Source: Gammaproteobacteria bacterium (lineage in GTDB: Bacteria; Pseudomonadota; Gammaproteobacteria; Pseudomonadales; Litorivicinaceae). Taken from it: a stretch of DNA of 13,636 bases. The stretch spans positions 1 through 13,636 of the forward strand of contig PAFS01000067.1 of the NCBI GenBank assembly GCA_002705325.1. The letters run 5' to 3'. Under the pieces are notes generated by a model, which saw nothing but the letters and a program-made list of their open reading frames with translations, was not told where the DNA came from and searched no databases. Position numbers and translations under genes: made by a program. This document shows, piece by piece, positions 1 through 8,377 of the stretch (positions are counted from its first letter, which is position 1; every line of letters starts with the position of its first letter).

Positions 1-56
1 TCCATTGTTGGCAGCATTTCAGTATCACTTATCGGTGATCAATCGGGGGCAAATAA

Positions 57-185
57 TCACAAAGACGTAATCACTCGTCTGCCGTTTCTCCGGATCTTTT
101 GTCGACTCGTTCGGATTACATTCAAGCACTGAAGCGTGCGGATCAACACGACTATCAGACGTTGTTAGATTTTGTCCGATCCTAA
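57..185 (+). pseudogene. 3' remnant of a Fic-family mobile mystery protein B gene
   Basis: This frame is open from just after a stop at 54-56 to the TAA at 183-185 and has no plausible start. Its last residues read DYIQALKRADQ followed by HDYQTLLDFVRS. From memory of the family, this closely resembles the extreme C-terminus of mobile mystery protein B, a Fic-domain protein often found near mobile elements, which typically ends like 'RYIAALRAADNHDxxPLLAFxRS'. Just upstream another frame reads RLPF at 76-87, which could be the family's PFSWG segment displaced by a frameshift and small deletion. The Fic catalytic motif (HPFxxGNGR) is absent from the window, so only the tail survives, or the gene is broken at the window edge. 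It lies 46 bases upstream of the queA start. The match is by eye over about 25 residues, so a tail of another Fic protein is possible. Confidence 0.45.
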
Positions 186-231
186 CGCCTTGCCAATTTT
201 TTCAAACTCCCTAGACTCCGGGCCTTTGGAT

Positions 232-2425
<2,194 letters not shown>

Positions 2426-2431
2426 GCTGTC

Positions 2432-2555
2432 TTTGCTCAGTCGCTTGGGGTTCGGTTAGAAAAAATAATAGATAACAGCCACTTGAGCTGTTTCTGCCTG
2501 GTCTTTTCGTTCGTTAATTACAATTTACTCAGTCGATTGAGTAACTTTACTCAGT
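2432..2555. repeat. CTCAGTCG repeat cluster with a near-palindrome
   Basis: TTTGCTCAGTCGCTTGGG (2432-2449) and TTTACTCAGTCGATTGAG (2524-2541) match at 15 of 18 positions. The second copy is part of the inverted repeat TTACTCA-GTCGAT-TGAGTAA (2525-2544). TTACTCAGT then recurs at 2547-2555, 22 bases downstream of its first occurrence, about two helical turns. The pattern resembles a regulatory protein binding site or a short structured element. No known operator was recognised. Confidence 0.5.
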
Positions 2556-2582
2556 GTCGTGACTATTCTGATAATTCGTCGT

Positions 2583-2611
2583 TTGACAAGAAGCTAGGCG
2601 AACAGGATAGA
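2583..2611 (+). promoter_or_regulatory. Candidate sigma-70 promoter upstream of yajC (distal)
   Basis: A perfect -35 hexamer TTGACA (2583-2588) is followed after 17 bases by a weak -10, GATAGA (2606-2611). It would give a leader of about 170 bases for yajC. It is seen only by pattern, and the -10 matches the consensus at 3 of 6 positions. Confidence 0.3.
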
Positions 2612-2719
2612 AAGATTTTTCACAGTGACTCGAGCCCATCTTATGAATCATTGTGGTTGGTCAATTTGGCTTGGCCTTATGAATTCAACTGTTTTACGGC
2701 CTCTTAGAGCTGATCAAGG

Positions 2720-2748
2720 TTGCCTAAGAGTCTCGCACCCTGTAATTT
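2720..2748 (+). promoter_or_regulatory. Candidate sigma-70 promoter upstream of yajC (proximal)
   Basis: TTGCCT (2720-2725), a 17-base spacer and TAATTT (2743-2748) could drive yajC-secD-secF from about 30 bases upstream of the ATG. The -35 lies inside the inverted repeat CTCTTAG/CTAAGAG (2701-2730), so a regulator bound there could block it. Both hexamers are imperfect. Confidence 0.25.
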
Positions 2749-2784
2749 TACGCGACTTTCAAAACTTCACTGGATGATGTTGAT

Positions 2785-3108
2785 ATGATTTCAAGCGCAT
2801 ACGCGAACACGGCGCCAGCTGGCCCGGATCCAATGTTTCAAATTCTGATGTTGGTTGGCTTCATTGCCATCTTTTACTTCTTACTGTGGCGTCCACAGCA
2901 GAAGCGTGCAAAAGAGCACAAGAACCTGATCGATAACCTAGCCAAAGGTGATGAGATCGCAACAGGTGGCGGTTTAATGGGTCGTATCACCAGAGTGACA
3001 GACGATGTGATCACTGTTGAAATCGCAAACGGCGTTGAAGTGTTGGTGCAAAAGCCAGCGGTTGCCGTATTGCTCCCAAAGGGTACTTTGAAAGACTCAA
3101 ACGCATAA
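2785..3108 (+). CDS. yajC: Sec translocase accessory subunit YajC
   Basis: YajC is a small inner-membrane protein that forms a subcomplex with SecD and SecF around the SecYEG translocon. The 107-residue product matches the family length (110 in E. coli). It has a short periplasmic N-terminus, one membrane segment (about residues 18-35, FQILMLVGFIAIFYFLLW), the hallmark RPQQKRAKEH immediately after it, and a cytoplasmic domain with LAKGDEIATGGGLMGRI and ITVEIANGVEVLVQK. A convincing Shine-Dalgarno is lacking; only TGGATG precedes the ATG. The TAA is followed after 11 bases by the GTG of secD, consistent with the usual yajC-secD-secF operon. Confidence 0.95.
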   Translation: MISSAYANTAPAGPDPMFQILMLVGFIAIFYFLLWRPQQKRAKEHKNLIDNLAKGDEIATGGGLMGRITRVTDDVITVEIANGVEVLVQKPAVAVLLPKGTLKDSNA

Positions 3109-3119
3109 TTGGATAGGCT

Positions 3120-4967
3120 GTGATTCAACGCTTCTCACCTTGGAAGACGATCGTTGTGATCGTCTCCCTTGTCCTCGGTACGCTATACGGCTTACCAAAT
3201 GGTTTTCCGGATGATCCGGCTGTACAAATTACGTCAAGCCGGTCTACAGAGCTTCTTAGCGAGCTCGATGTCATTCGGGCCGAGGATGGACTGAGAGAAG
3301 CAGAGATTGCGACGATTGCTCGTGATTTCGACGGTTCTCAAGCGCTGATTCGCTTTGATTCGGTTGAAACCCAAATTAAGGCAAAGAGTGTGATTCAAAC
3401 AGCGCTCGGTTCTGATTTTATTGTCGCTTTAAACCTCGCACCAACGACGCCTGAGTGGCTACAGTCAATTGGCGCGAATCCACTGAAGTTGGGTCTTGAT
3501 CTTCGTGGTGGCGTGCACTTCTTGATGGAAGTGGATCTTGAAGCTGCGGTGTCACAGCGGCTCGATGCCTATGCTTCTGAAATTAAGCAGATGTTACGTC
3601 AAGAACGAATTCGTTTCCGTTCGGTAGATGTGAAGCCGGGCGGTGAAATCGAGATCCGTTTCTTAAATGCTGAAACGCGTGCACAGGGAGTTGAGCGTAT
3701 TCGTAACGAATACTCAGGCGCATTTGCGTATCGTGAAGCAGATCGTGATGGCGCTGCCTTTATCAGGCTTCTGCTGGCGGAGGATGAGCAGGCAAATATC
3801 GAAGACTATGCAGTCAGCCAAAACTTAACCACGCTTCGGAACCGTGTGAACGAACTTGGTGTGTCTGAGCCGCTTGTTCAGCGTCAGGGTCGAAACCGCA
3901 TTGTTGTCGAGCTACCAGGTGTGCAGGATACCGCGACCGCAAAGCGAGTGTTGGGTGCGACAGCGAATCTTGAGTTCAGGCTTGAAGCACTCCCTGATAC
4001 ACCAGTGCGCGAGACACAACAATTCAAGTTCCGTGCGAATGACCGGGTCGCTCAACTTGAGCGCGATATCATCACAACAGGTAATTCTGTGAGTGATGCG
4101 CGTTCAAGTTTTGATGAAAACGGCATGCCTCAGGTCAATATCAACCTGGATGCGTCCGGTGGTCGCCGGATGGCTGATGTAACCAAAACATCTGTCGGTC
4201 GTCGGATGGCCGTGATTTTTATTGAGTCGCGAACACGTAACGAGATCGATCGTCAAACGGGTGAGATCACACAAATCCGTTACAAAGAGCAGGGTATCAT
4301 TTCGTTAGCAACGATCCAGGCAGTCCTCGGCAATCAATTCCGGATTACGGGTCTTGATAATGCGCGAGAATCGTCTGAGTTAGCTTTGCTGTTGCGGGCG
4401 GGCGCACTCGCAGCACCAATTTACTTCGTGGAAGAGCGAACGATCGGTCCGAGCCTCGGCGCCGAAAATATTGAGCGGGGCTTGAACTCGGTCATCATTG
4501 GCTTTGTCTTGGTGATGTGTTTCATGATCGCGTTCTATAAAGGGTTCGGTGTCATCGCGAATCTTGCGCTTGCAGTGAATCTCGTCTTGCTGATCGCGAT
4601 TATGAGTCTCTTCCAGGCCGTGCTCACGCTTCCCGGTATCGCGGGTATCGTCTTGACTGTGGGGATGGCAGTCGATGCCAACGTCCTGATTTTCTCGCGT
4701 ATTCGTGAGGAGCGGATGCGAGGTCTCGCCGACCCACAAGCGATTCGCGTTGGTTTTGAGCGCGCATTTGTCACAATTCTTGATTCGAACATCACCACTT
4801 TGCTTGTTGCCATTATCCTTGCGGGAATTGGCTCTGGCCCGGTGAAAGGTTTTGCGATCACGCTGGCTATTGGTATCTGCACCTCACTATTTACGGCGAC
4901 CTTGGTGACTCGCTTAACGGTTGAGGGCCTCTTTAGTCACGGTCATTTACCGAAGTGGGCTCTGTAG
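3120..4967 (+). CDS. secD: Protein translocase subunit SecD
   Basis: SecD and SecF form an RND-type membrane complex that uses the proton gradient to pull preproteins out of the SecYEG channel on the periplasmic side. The product has 615 residues, as in E. coli SecD. Segment 1 is about residues 8-25. It is followed by the large periplasmic region with GLDLRGGVHF (125-134), an RNRVNELGVSEP motif (240-251) and LGATANLEFR (278-287). The five C-terminal membrane segments start near residue 455. GMAVDANVLIFSRIREE (515-531) contains Asp519, which corresponds to the proton-relay aspartate described for this family. The start is GTG, 11 bases after yajC, with GGATAGG just upstream as a plausible ribosome binding site. 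The secF ATG comes 2 bases after the stop, so translation is probably coupled. Confidence 0.97.
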   Translation: MIQRFSPWKTIVVIVSLVLGTLYGLPNGFPDDPAVQITSSRSTELLSELDVIRAEDGLREAEIATIARDFDGSQALIRFDSVETQIKAKSVIQTALGSDFIVALNLAPTTPEWLQSIGANPLKLGLDLRGGVHFLMEVDLEAAVSQRLDAYASEIKQMLRQERIRFRSVDVKPGGEIEIRFLNAETRAQGVERIRNEYSGAFAYREADRDGAAFIRLLLAEDEQANIEDYAVSQNLTTLRNRVNELGVSEPLVQRQGRNRIVVELPGVQDTATAKRVLGATANLEFRLEALPDTPVRETQQFKFRANDRVAQLERDIITTGNSVSDARSSFDENGMPQVNINLDASGGRRMADVTKTSVGRRMAVIFIESRTRNEIDRQTGEITQIRYKEQGIISLATIQAVLGNQFRITGLDNARESSELALLLRAGALAAPIYFVEERTIGPSLGAENIERGLNSVIIGFVLVMCFMIAFYKGFGVIANLALAVNLVLLIAIMSLFQAVLTLPGIAGIVLTVGMAVDANVLIFSRIREERMRGLADPQAIRVGFERAFVTILDSNITTLLVAIILAGIGSGPVKGFAITLAIGICTSLFTATLVTRLTVEGLFSHGHLPKWAL

Positions 4968-4969
4968 TC

Positions 4970-5887
4970 ATGCGCATGAAAACGCCTTCGATTAATTTCA
5001 TGGTGGCTCGCAAAATAGCGGGCTGGATATCAATCGGAGCTGTCATGGGATCGGTCGCGCTACTTACGTTGATTGGCTTGAGCTTTGGTCTTGATTTCAC
5101 CGGTGGTTCACTCGTAGAGGTTGAATTTGCAACAGAGCCTGCCCTCGAGACAGTTCGGGAAACTCTGGTGATTGCGGGATCCCCTGATGCCGTTGTGCAG
5201 GCGTTTGGTGCGCCGACCGATGTGTTGATTCGTCTTGCGCAAGACAATGCGCCCAAAGCGGGAGATGACGTCTTTGCTGCACTTCAGGCGGCTGGGTTTG
5301 AGGTCGAACTGTTGCGGTCTGAATTCGTCGGCTCAGCAGTTGGTGAAGAACTGAGAGAGCAAGGTGGACTCGGCTTATTGCTCGCACTTGGCGTTGTGAT
5401 GCTCTACGTCGCGTTCCGTTTCCAGTTTAAGTTCTCTGTGGGTGCGGTGGTTGCGTTGATTCACGATGTGTTGATTGTTTTGGGCATCTTCGCATTGTTT
5501 GGGCTCGACTTTGACCTGACAGTGTTGGCTGCTGTTCTCGCAGTGATTGGTTATTCACTGAACGATTCAATCGTTGTGTCAGACAGGATTCGCGAAAATT
5601 TCCGGATCATGCGCACCAACGATCCACTGAAGGTCATGAACGACTCAATCAATCAAACGCTGAGCCGGACTTTAGCGACATCGATGACGACTCTACTTGT
5701 ATTGTTAGCGTTACTGTTCTTAGGTGGCGAGCTGATTCATAACTTCGCACTTGCACTGGCAATTGGTGTGGCAGTGGGCACGTACTCATCGATCTATGTC
5801 GTCACAGCGACACTTCTTTTGATGGATATTTCTCGGGATGACTTGTTGGTTCCTGAGAAAGAGCAAGAGATCGACGATCGCCCCTGA
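4970..5887 (+). CDS. secF: Protein translocase subunit SecF
   Basis: SecF is the second half of the SecDF proton-driven export motor in the inner membrane. The product has 305 residues, slightly shorter than E. coli SecF (323). It has the expected plan: membrane segment 1 (about 15-38), GLDFTGGSLVEVEF (40-53), a periplasmic loop, then five segments from about residue 132. The signature GYSLNDSIVVSDRIRENF (194-211) has Asp199 and Asp205 of the conserved membrane motif. ATG 4970 lies 2 bases after secD. GTG 4955 in the same frame would overlap secD by 13 bases and add five residues, so it cannot be excluded. The stop codon lies within the loop of a 9-base-pair hairpin (5871-5894). Confidence 0.96.
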   Translation: MRMKTPSINFMVARKIAGWISIGAVMGSVALLTLIGLSFGLDFTGGSLVEVEFATEPALETVRETLVIAGSPDAVVQAFGAPTDVLIRLAQDNAPKAGDDVFAALQAAGFEVELLRSEFVGSAVGEELREQGGLGLLLALGVVMLYVAFRFQFKFSVGAVVALIHDVLIVLGIFALFGLDFDLTVLAAVLAVIGYSLNDSIVVSDRIRENFRIMRTNDPLKVMNDSINQTLSRTLATSMTTLLVLLALLFLGGELIHNFALALAIGVAVGTYSSIYVVTATLLLMDISRDDLLVPEKEQEIDDRP

Positions 5888-5894
5888 TCGTCGA
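5871..5894 (+). repeat. Perfect inverted repeat spanning the secF stop codon
   Basis: TCGACGATC (5871-5879) and GATCGTCGA (5886-5894) pair over 9 bases with a 6-base loop, GCCCCT. The TGA at 5885-5887 straddles the loop and the second arm. No T-run follows directly, so it may be an mRNA 3' stability hairpin acting together with the hairpin at 5903-5935 rather than a terminator by itself. Confidence 0.5.
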
Positions 5895-5902
5895 CTAATA
5901 AA

Positions 5903-5935
5903 GATCAGTTTGTCGTTGGTTCAAACGACCTGATC
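5903..5935 (+). terminator. Probable terminator hairpin after secF
   Basis: GATCAG (5903-5908) pairs with CTGATC (5930-5935) and GTCGTT (5912-5917) pairs with AACGAC (5924-5929). This gives 12 base pairs with a TTT bulge and a GGTTCA loop. Only a short T-rich tail follows (GATTTGTTC), so it is not a textbook intrinsic terminator. Its place 15 bases after secF suits the end of the operon. GTTCAAACGA is repeated at 5919-5928 and 5941-5950. Confidence 0.45.
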
Positions 5936-5976
5936 GATTTGTTCAAACGAATCCGGTGTGACGGATAACGCTTGAT

Positions 5977-6783
5977 TTGCGTGTGGGCATTTTCGATAGA
6001 ATTCAGCGATCGCGTTCCAAAGCCCATGTGTATGCAGACAACAAGGACCTTCGATCGGTTCCATTAGTGCCTCGTGAGGGGGATGCAGGATGGGTCACGA
6101 AATATACAATAGACAGGGATCCTCTTCGACATGAAGAAGGTGTGTGTGAATCGGCGATCCTCTCGCTTGCTGAAGAAGCGCTGCTTAAGCCAGTTGATTG
6201 GGCACTTGTCGACGCACCAACAAAGAGCGGCGCATCGCAATGGCTCGCGGTCAAGCGATTTGACCTCATTATTACCTGGCGCCTGCGTGTGGCAACAGCA
6301 ACTGGATTACTGGATGCGGATTTTCGGATGCCAAGCCTTGATTATTTAGATCTAATTCAGTGCTCTCGTGAACTCTGTCAGTATCCAGCACGTGGTCAGC
6401 TCATGTATCGACGTGCTGTATTCAATCTATTGGTTTGCAACCAAGTTGATCACGCCAAAAATCATTCATTTTTGCAAAATGAACAAGGTCGATGGGATTT
6501 GTCACTAGCCTACGATCAAACATTTAGTCCACATCCATATGGTAAATAGTCTACGGCATTTTATGGTCATGGCGAACGGCCGCCAGTTGAAGTGCTCGAA
6601 AGACTTGGTGAGCGTCCATCGTATGCATCACCAGCGAAAAGCCGTGCCGTCATACGGGATATCATCGAGGCTGTCTCGACATTTGAGTAAGTCGCAAAGG
6701 ATCTCGGTGTCTCCAAGCCAATACGTAAGGAAATTGCCCAGAGGCTCGATGCTCAGTGTGAGCATTATGCTTCTCAAATCTGA
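5977..6783 (+). pseudogene. Decayed HipA-family Ser/Thr kinase (toxin) gene
   Basis: HipA-type toxins are kinases that pair with a HipB antitoxin; E. coli HipA phosphorylates glutamyl-tRNA synthetase. One reading frame runs from about 5962 (first possible start TTG 5977) to a TGA at 6781-6783. It is interrupted by TAG at 6547-6549 and TAA at 6688-6690, with no frameshift. The first part (190 codons) contains ATGLLDADFRMPSLDYLDLI (109-128), RRAVFNLLVCNQVDHAKN (145-162) with the HipA catalytic Asp158 and Asn162, and LAYDQTFSPHP with the metal-binding Asp180. After the TAG it reads STAFYGHGERPPVEVLERLG, and after the TAA VAKDLGVS and EIAQRLDA, as expected for the C-terminal part of the family. 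The N-terminal subdomain and any hipB are absent. The 190-codon piece could still be translated, but a functional toxin is unlikely. Confidence 0.8.
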
Positions 6784-7409
6784 TCGATAACGCTATGAGT
6801 TTACGAATTAGAAGCCGATTTACCGATCGTAGGAGATATTTTTTTCTGATCATTTAGGGCGTCAACCTTACGAAGTCCTCTAGATACCGGGTTGAAGAGC
6901 GGCAAAAATTAGCCGTTTTCGTAAAAGTTCCTATCTTTTTGTTAGACATTAGTCTAATACGCAGTACGAAAATTTGGGTATAAAGGTCAGGCAAGAAATG
7001 AGACAGCGAACCGGGGTCCGAAAATCAGCGTTCAAACTTTGCTCAACCGCATTGTCGGGTAGGTCAAAATTGGTCGCCAGAAAATAGACTATAAAATATT
7101 GATTTATAACAATTTATTTTTAATTTTTTCAGGTGAGAAAATCTTCCCGGAAAACAGTCCAAAAACATATAACGAAATTTCGCTCAATAAAGTTCCGTAA
7201 ATTTGAAAAAAAAATTATTTCTACGTGACACAAGGAGCCTTGTCCCATGTGACAGCCGTCCCGCCAACTGGTTGTTCAATCGTGGCAATTTGGGTACCTT
7301 TTGCGTTGTGGGAATCCAATTGGATACCATGCCTCTGCAGGGCTAGCTTACCTGCCTCTGGGTTAAACCAGATACAAAAGAGGATACTTAAGTAACCTTT
7401 AAATTATCA
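6784..7409. other. Intergenic region between the hipA relic and the porin gene
   Basis: No gene was found in about 630 bases. The left part holds a small stem CGGC/GCCG (around 6900-6915) before TTTT and an inverted repeat TTAGAC-ATTA-GTCTAA (6942-6957). A very AT-rich stretch follows (roughly 7081-7220). The right part, which should be the porin control region, contains ACAAGG-AG-CCTTGT (7230-7243), the 12-base palindrome ATCCAATTGGAT (7314-7325), and a direct repeat TGCCTCTG (7330-7337 and 7353-7360). Part of the left side may be further decayed remains of the inserted hipA locus. Confidence 0.55.
7301..7330 (+). promoter_or_regulatory. Candidate porin promoter with a 12-base palindrome in the spacer
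   Basis: TTGCGT (7301-7306) and TACCAT (7325-7330) are separated by 18 bases. The perfect palindrome ATCCAATTGGAT (7314-7325) fills the right half of the spacer and touches the -10. Placement of a dyad between -35 and -10 is typical of regulated promoters. The hexamers are weak matches, so the promoter could equally lie elsewhere in the leader. Confidence 0.25.
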
Positions 7410-7424
7410 ATGAGGGAATCTCAA

Positions 7425-8333
7425 ATGAAGAAAATTATTGCAGTAGCAGTAGCTGGTGCGTTTGCAGCTCCAGTAATGGCCGCAGACGTTACACTTAGTG
7501 GTGTTATGGATTTTCAGTATCGTGATGCATCAGGAACAACTTCTGCGTCATACAACGGTGACACTCCAGCTATCACAGTAGCCGCTACATCGGAGACAGC
7601 AGCTGGATACACTGTCAGCGGCTCAATTTCGCTTGACCCAACAGTAGACGACGCATCGTTTTCTGTGTCTGGCGCGTTCGGCAAGTTTGCGATCGGTAAT
7701 CCATCTGGCGCCTTGGATTCAGTAGGTGACTACTCTGATATCGCACCCGAAAAAGGCGGATTCCAGCTTGACGGAAAGGATAACTTCCTCTACTTCTCGC
7801 CCAACCTGGGCCTTGAGGGGATAGCTCTTCATTTGTCAGGCAACCCAGCAGCAACAGGCGACGGCGCTGGCGCTTCTGACGAGGGTACTTCTGTATCCCT
7901 TTCATACACCATGGGCGCTACCCAATTGTACGCTGGTCAGGAGCGTTTTAAGGGTGACGCAAGTGCAGCATCAGACACAACAGCTGACGTAGTTGCTTAC
8001 GGTGTCAAGACCACTATCGGTGGTATCATGTTGGCTTACGAGCGTGGAACTATCCAGAACTCTGGCGCGAGCGTTACTGACGCTACCCTTACCGGTATGG
8101 CGGCAAAGTACTCAATGGGAGACGTCACGGTTGGTGTTGAGAACCAGGAGTCAGACGTCGCTTACATGAAGCTTGAGCAAGACGGCGCCGGTTCATCTGT
8201 CTCTCGTTTTGACCGCACTACAGCCTTTGTTTCTTACAACATGGGCGGCGGTCTGTCAGGATACGTTGAGCAGAGCGACGAAGATGTTGGCGGTTCTGAG
8301 CAGACAACAATTGGTCTGAAGTACAGCTTCTAA
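7425..8333 (+). CDS. Outer-membrane porin (Gram-negative porin family)
   Basis: The product is 302 residues with a clear signal peptide (MKKIIAVAVAGAFAAPVMA, cleavage before ADVTLSG). Alternating amphipathic beta-strand sequence follows throughout, including an FAIGNPSGALD loop. It ends in GLKYSF, whose terminal Phe is the usual signal for the BAM outer-membrane assembly machinery. This is the general-porin pattern, forming a trimeric diffusion channel. The specific substrate cannot be told. The mature protein is strongly acidic and has no Cys. The start is ATG 7425, with GAGGG at 7412-7416 as ribosome binding site; ATG 7410 in the same frame lies upstream of that site and is unlikely. Codon choice (TAC, TTC, GAC, CGT preferred) looks biased as in highly expressed genes. 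A strong terminator follows 18 bases after the stop. Confidence 0.88.
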   Translation: MKKIIAVAVAGAFAAPVMAADVTLSGVMDFQYRDASGTTSASYNGDTPAITVAATSETAAGYTVSGSISLDPTVDDASFSVSGAFGKFAIGNPSGALDSVGDYSDIAPEKGGFQLDGKDNFLYFSPNLGLEGIALHLSGNPAATGDGAGASDEGTSVSLSYTMGATQLYAGQERFKGDASAASDTTADVVAYGVKTTIGGIMLAYERGTIQNSGASVTDATLTGMAAKYSMGDVTVGVENQESDVAYMKLEQDGAGSSVSRFDRTTAFVSYNMGGGLSGYVEQSDEDVGGSEQTTIGLKYSF

Positions 8334-8350
8334 TTCTTTGAAGACGATAG

Positions 8351-8377
8351 AAAAAGGGGCCTTAGGGCCCCTTTTTT
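8351..8377 (+). terminator. Strong intrinsic bidirectional terminator
   Basis: AAAAAGGGGCC (8351-8361), loop TTAG, GGCCCCTTTTTT (8366-8377) form an 11-base-pair stem with a GC core and a T6 tail. The A5 run on the other side gives a U-run for minus-strand transcripts too. It therefore ends the porin transcript and probably also the convergent gene whose stop (8376-8378) touches it. Confidence 0.93.

Larger units (their letters stand above)
2426..2784. other. Intergenic region between tgt and yajC with repeats and candidate promoters
   Basis: This 359-base gap has no convincing gene. A 74-codon frame opening with TTG at 2483 has unremarkable composition and no ribosome binding site. The gap contains a small inverted repeat (AACAGC at 2474-2479, GCTGTT at 2487-2492) next to an A-rich run, a cluster of CTCAGT-type repeats, two candidate sigma-70 promoters, and an inverted repeat CTCTTAG (2701-2707) / CTAAGAG (2724-2730) that overlaps the -35 of the second promoter. 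Its length and content suggest that yajC-secD-secF has its own promoter here rather than relying only on read-through from tgt. Confidence 0.6.

Noticed and set aside
172..231. N-terminal extension of queA from a TTG at 172
   Set aside because: The added residues do not resemble QueA, whose N-terminus matches the ATG at 232, and the extension would run over the end of the Fic-like remnant in another frame.
2483..2707. 74-codon frame in the tgt-yajC gap
   Set aside because: It opens with TTG without a ribosome binding site, has unremarkable composition, and overlaps repeats and candidate promoters.
4380..5387. Long minus-strand frames opposite secD and secF
   Set aside because: They lie antisense to two unmistakable conserved genes and encode biased, low-quality sequence, as expected for shadow frames.
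5977..6783. Stop-codon reassignment or programmed read-through, given in-frame TAG and TAA in both the hipA relic and the 12424-13152 frame
   Set aside because: Intact genes in the same window end at TAA (tgt, yajC), TAG (secD) and TGA (queA, secF), so all three act as stops. No suppressor tRNA or recoding signal was seen. Gene decay is simpler.
6539..6790. 83-codon frame after the first hipA stop
   Set aside because: It is an alternative frame over the hipA relic. The frame continuing from 5977 gives clear HipA-like sequence and explains the region better.
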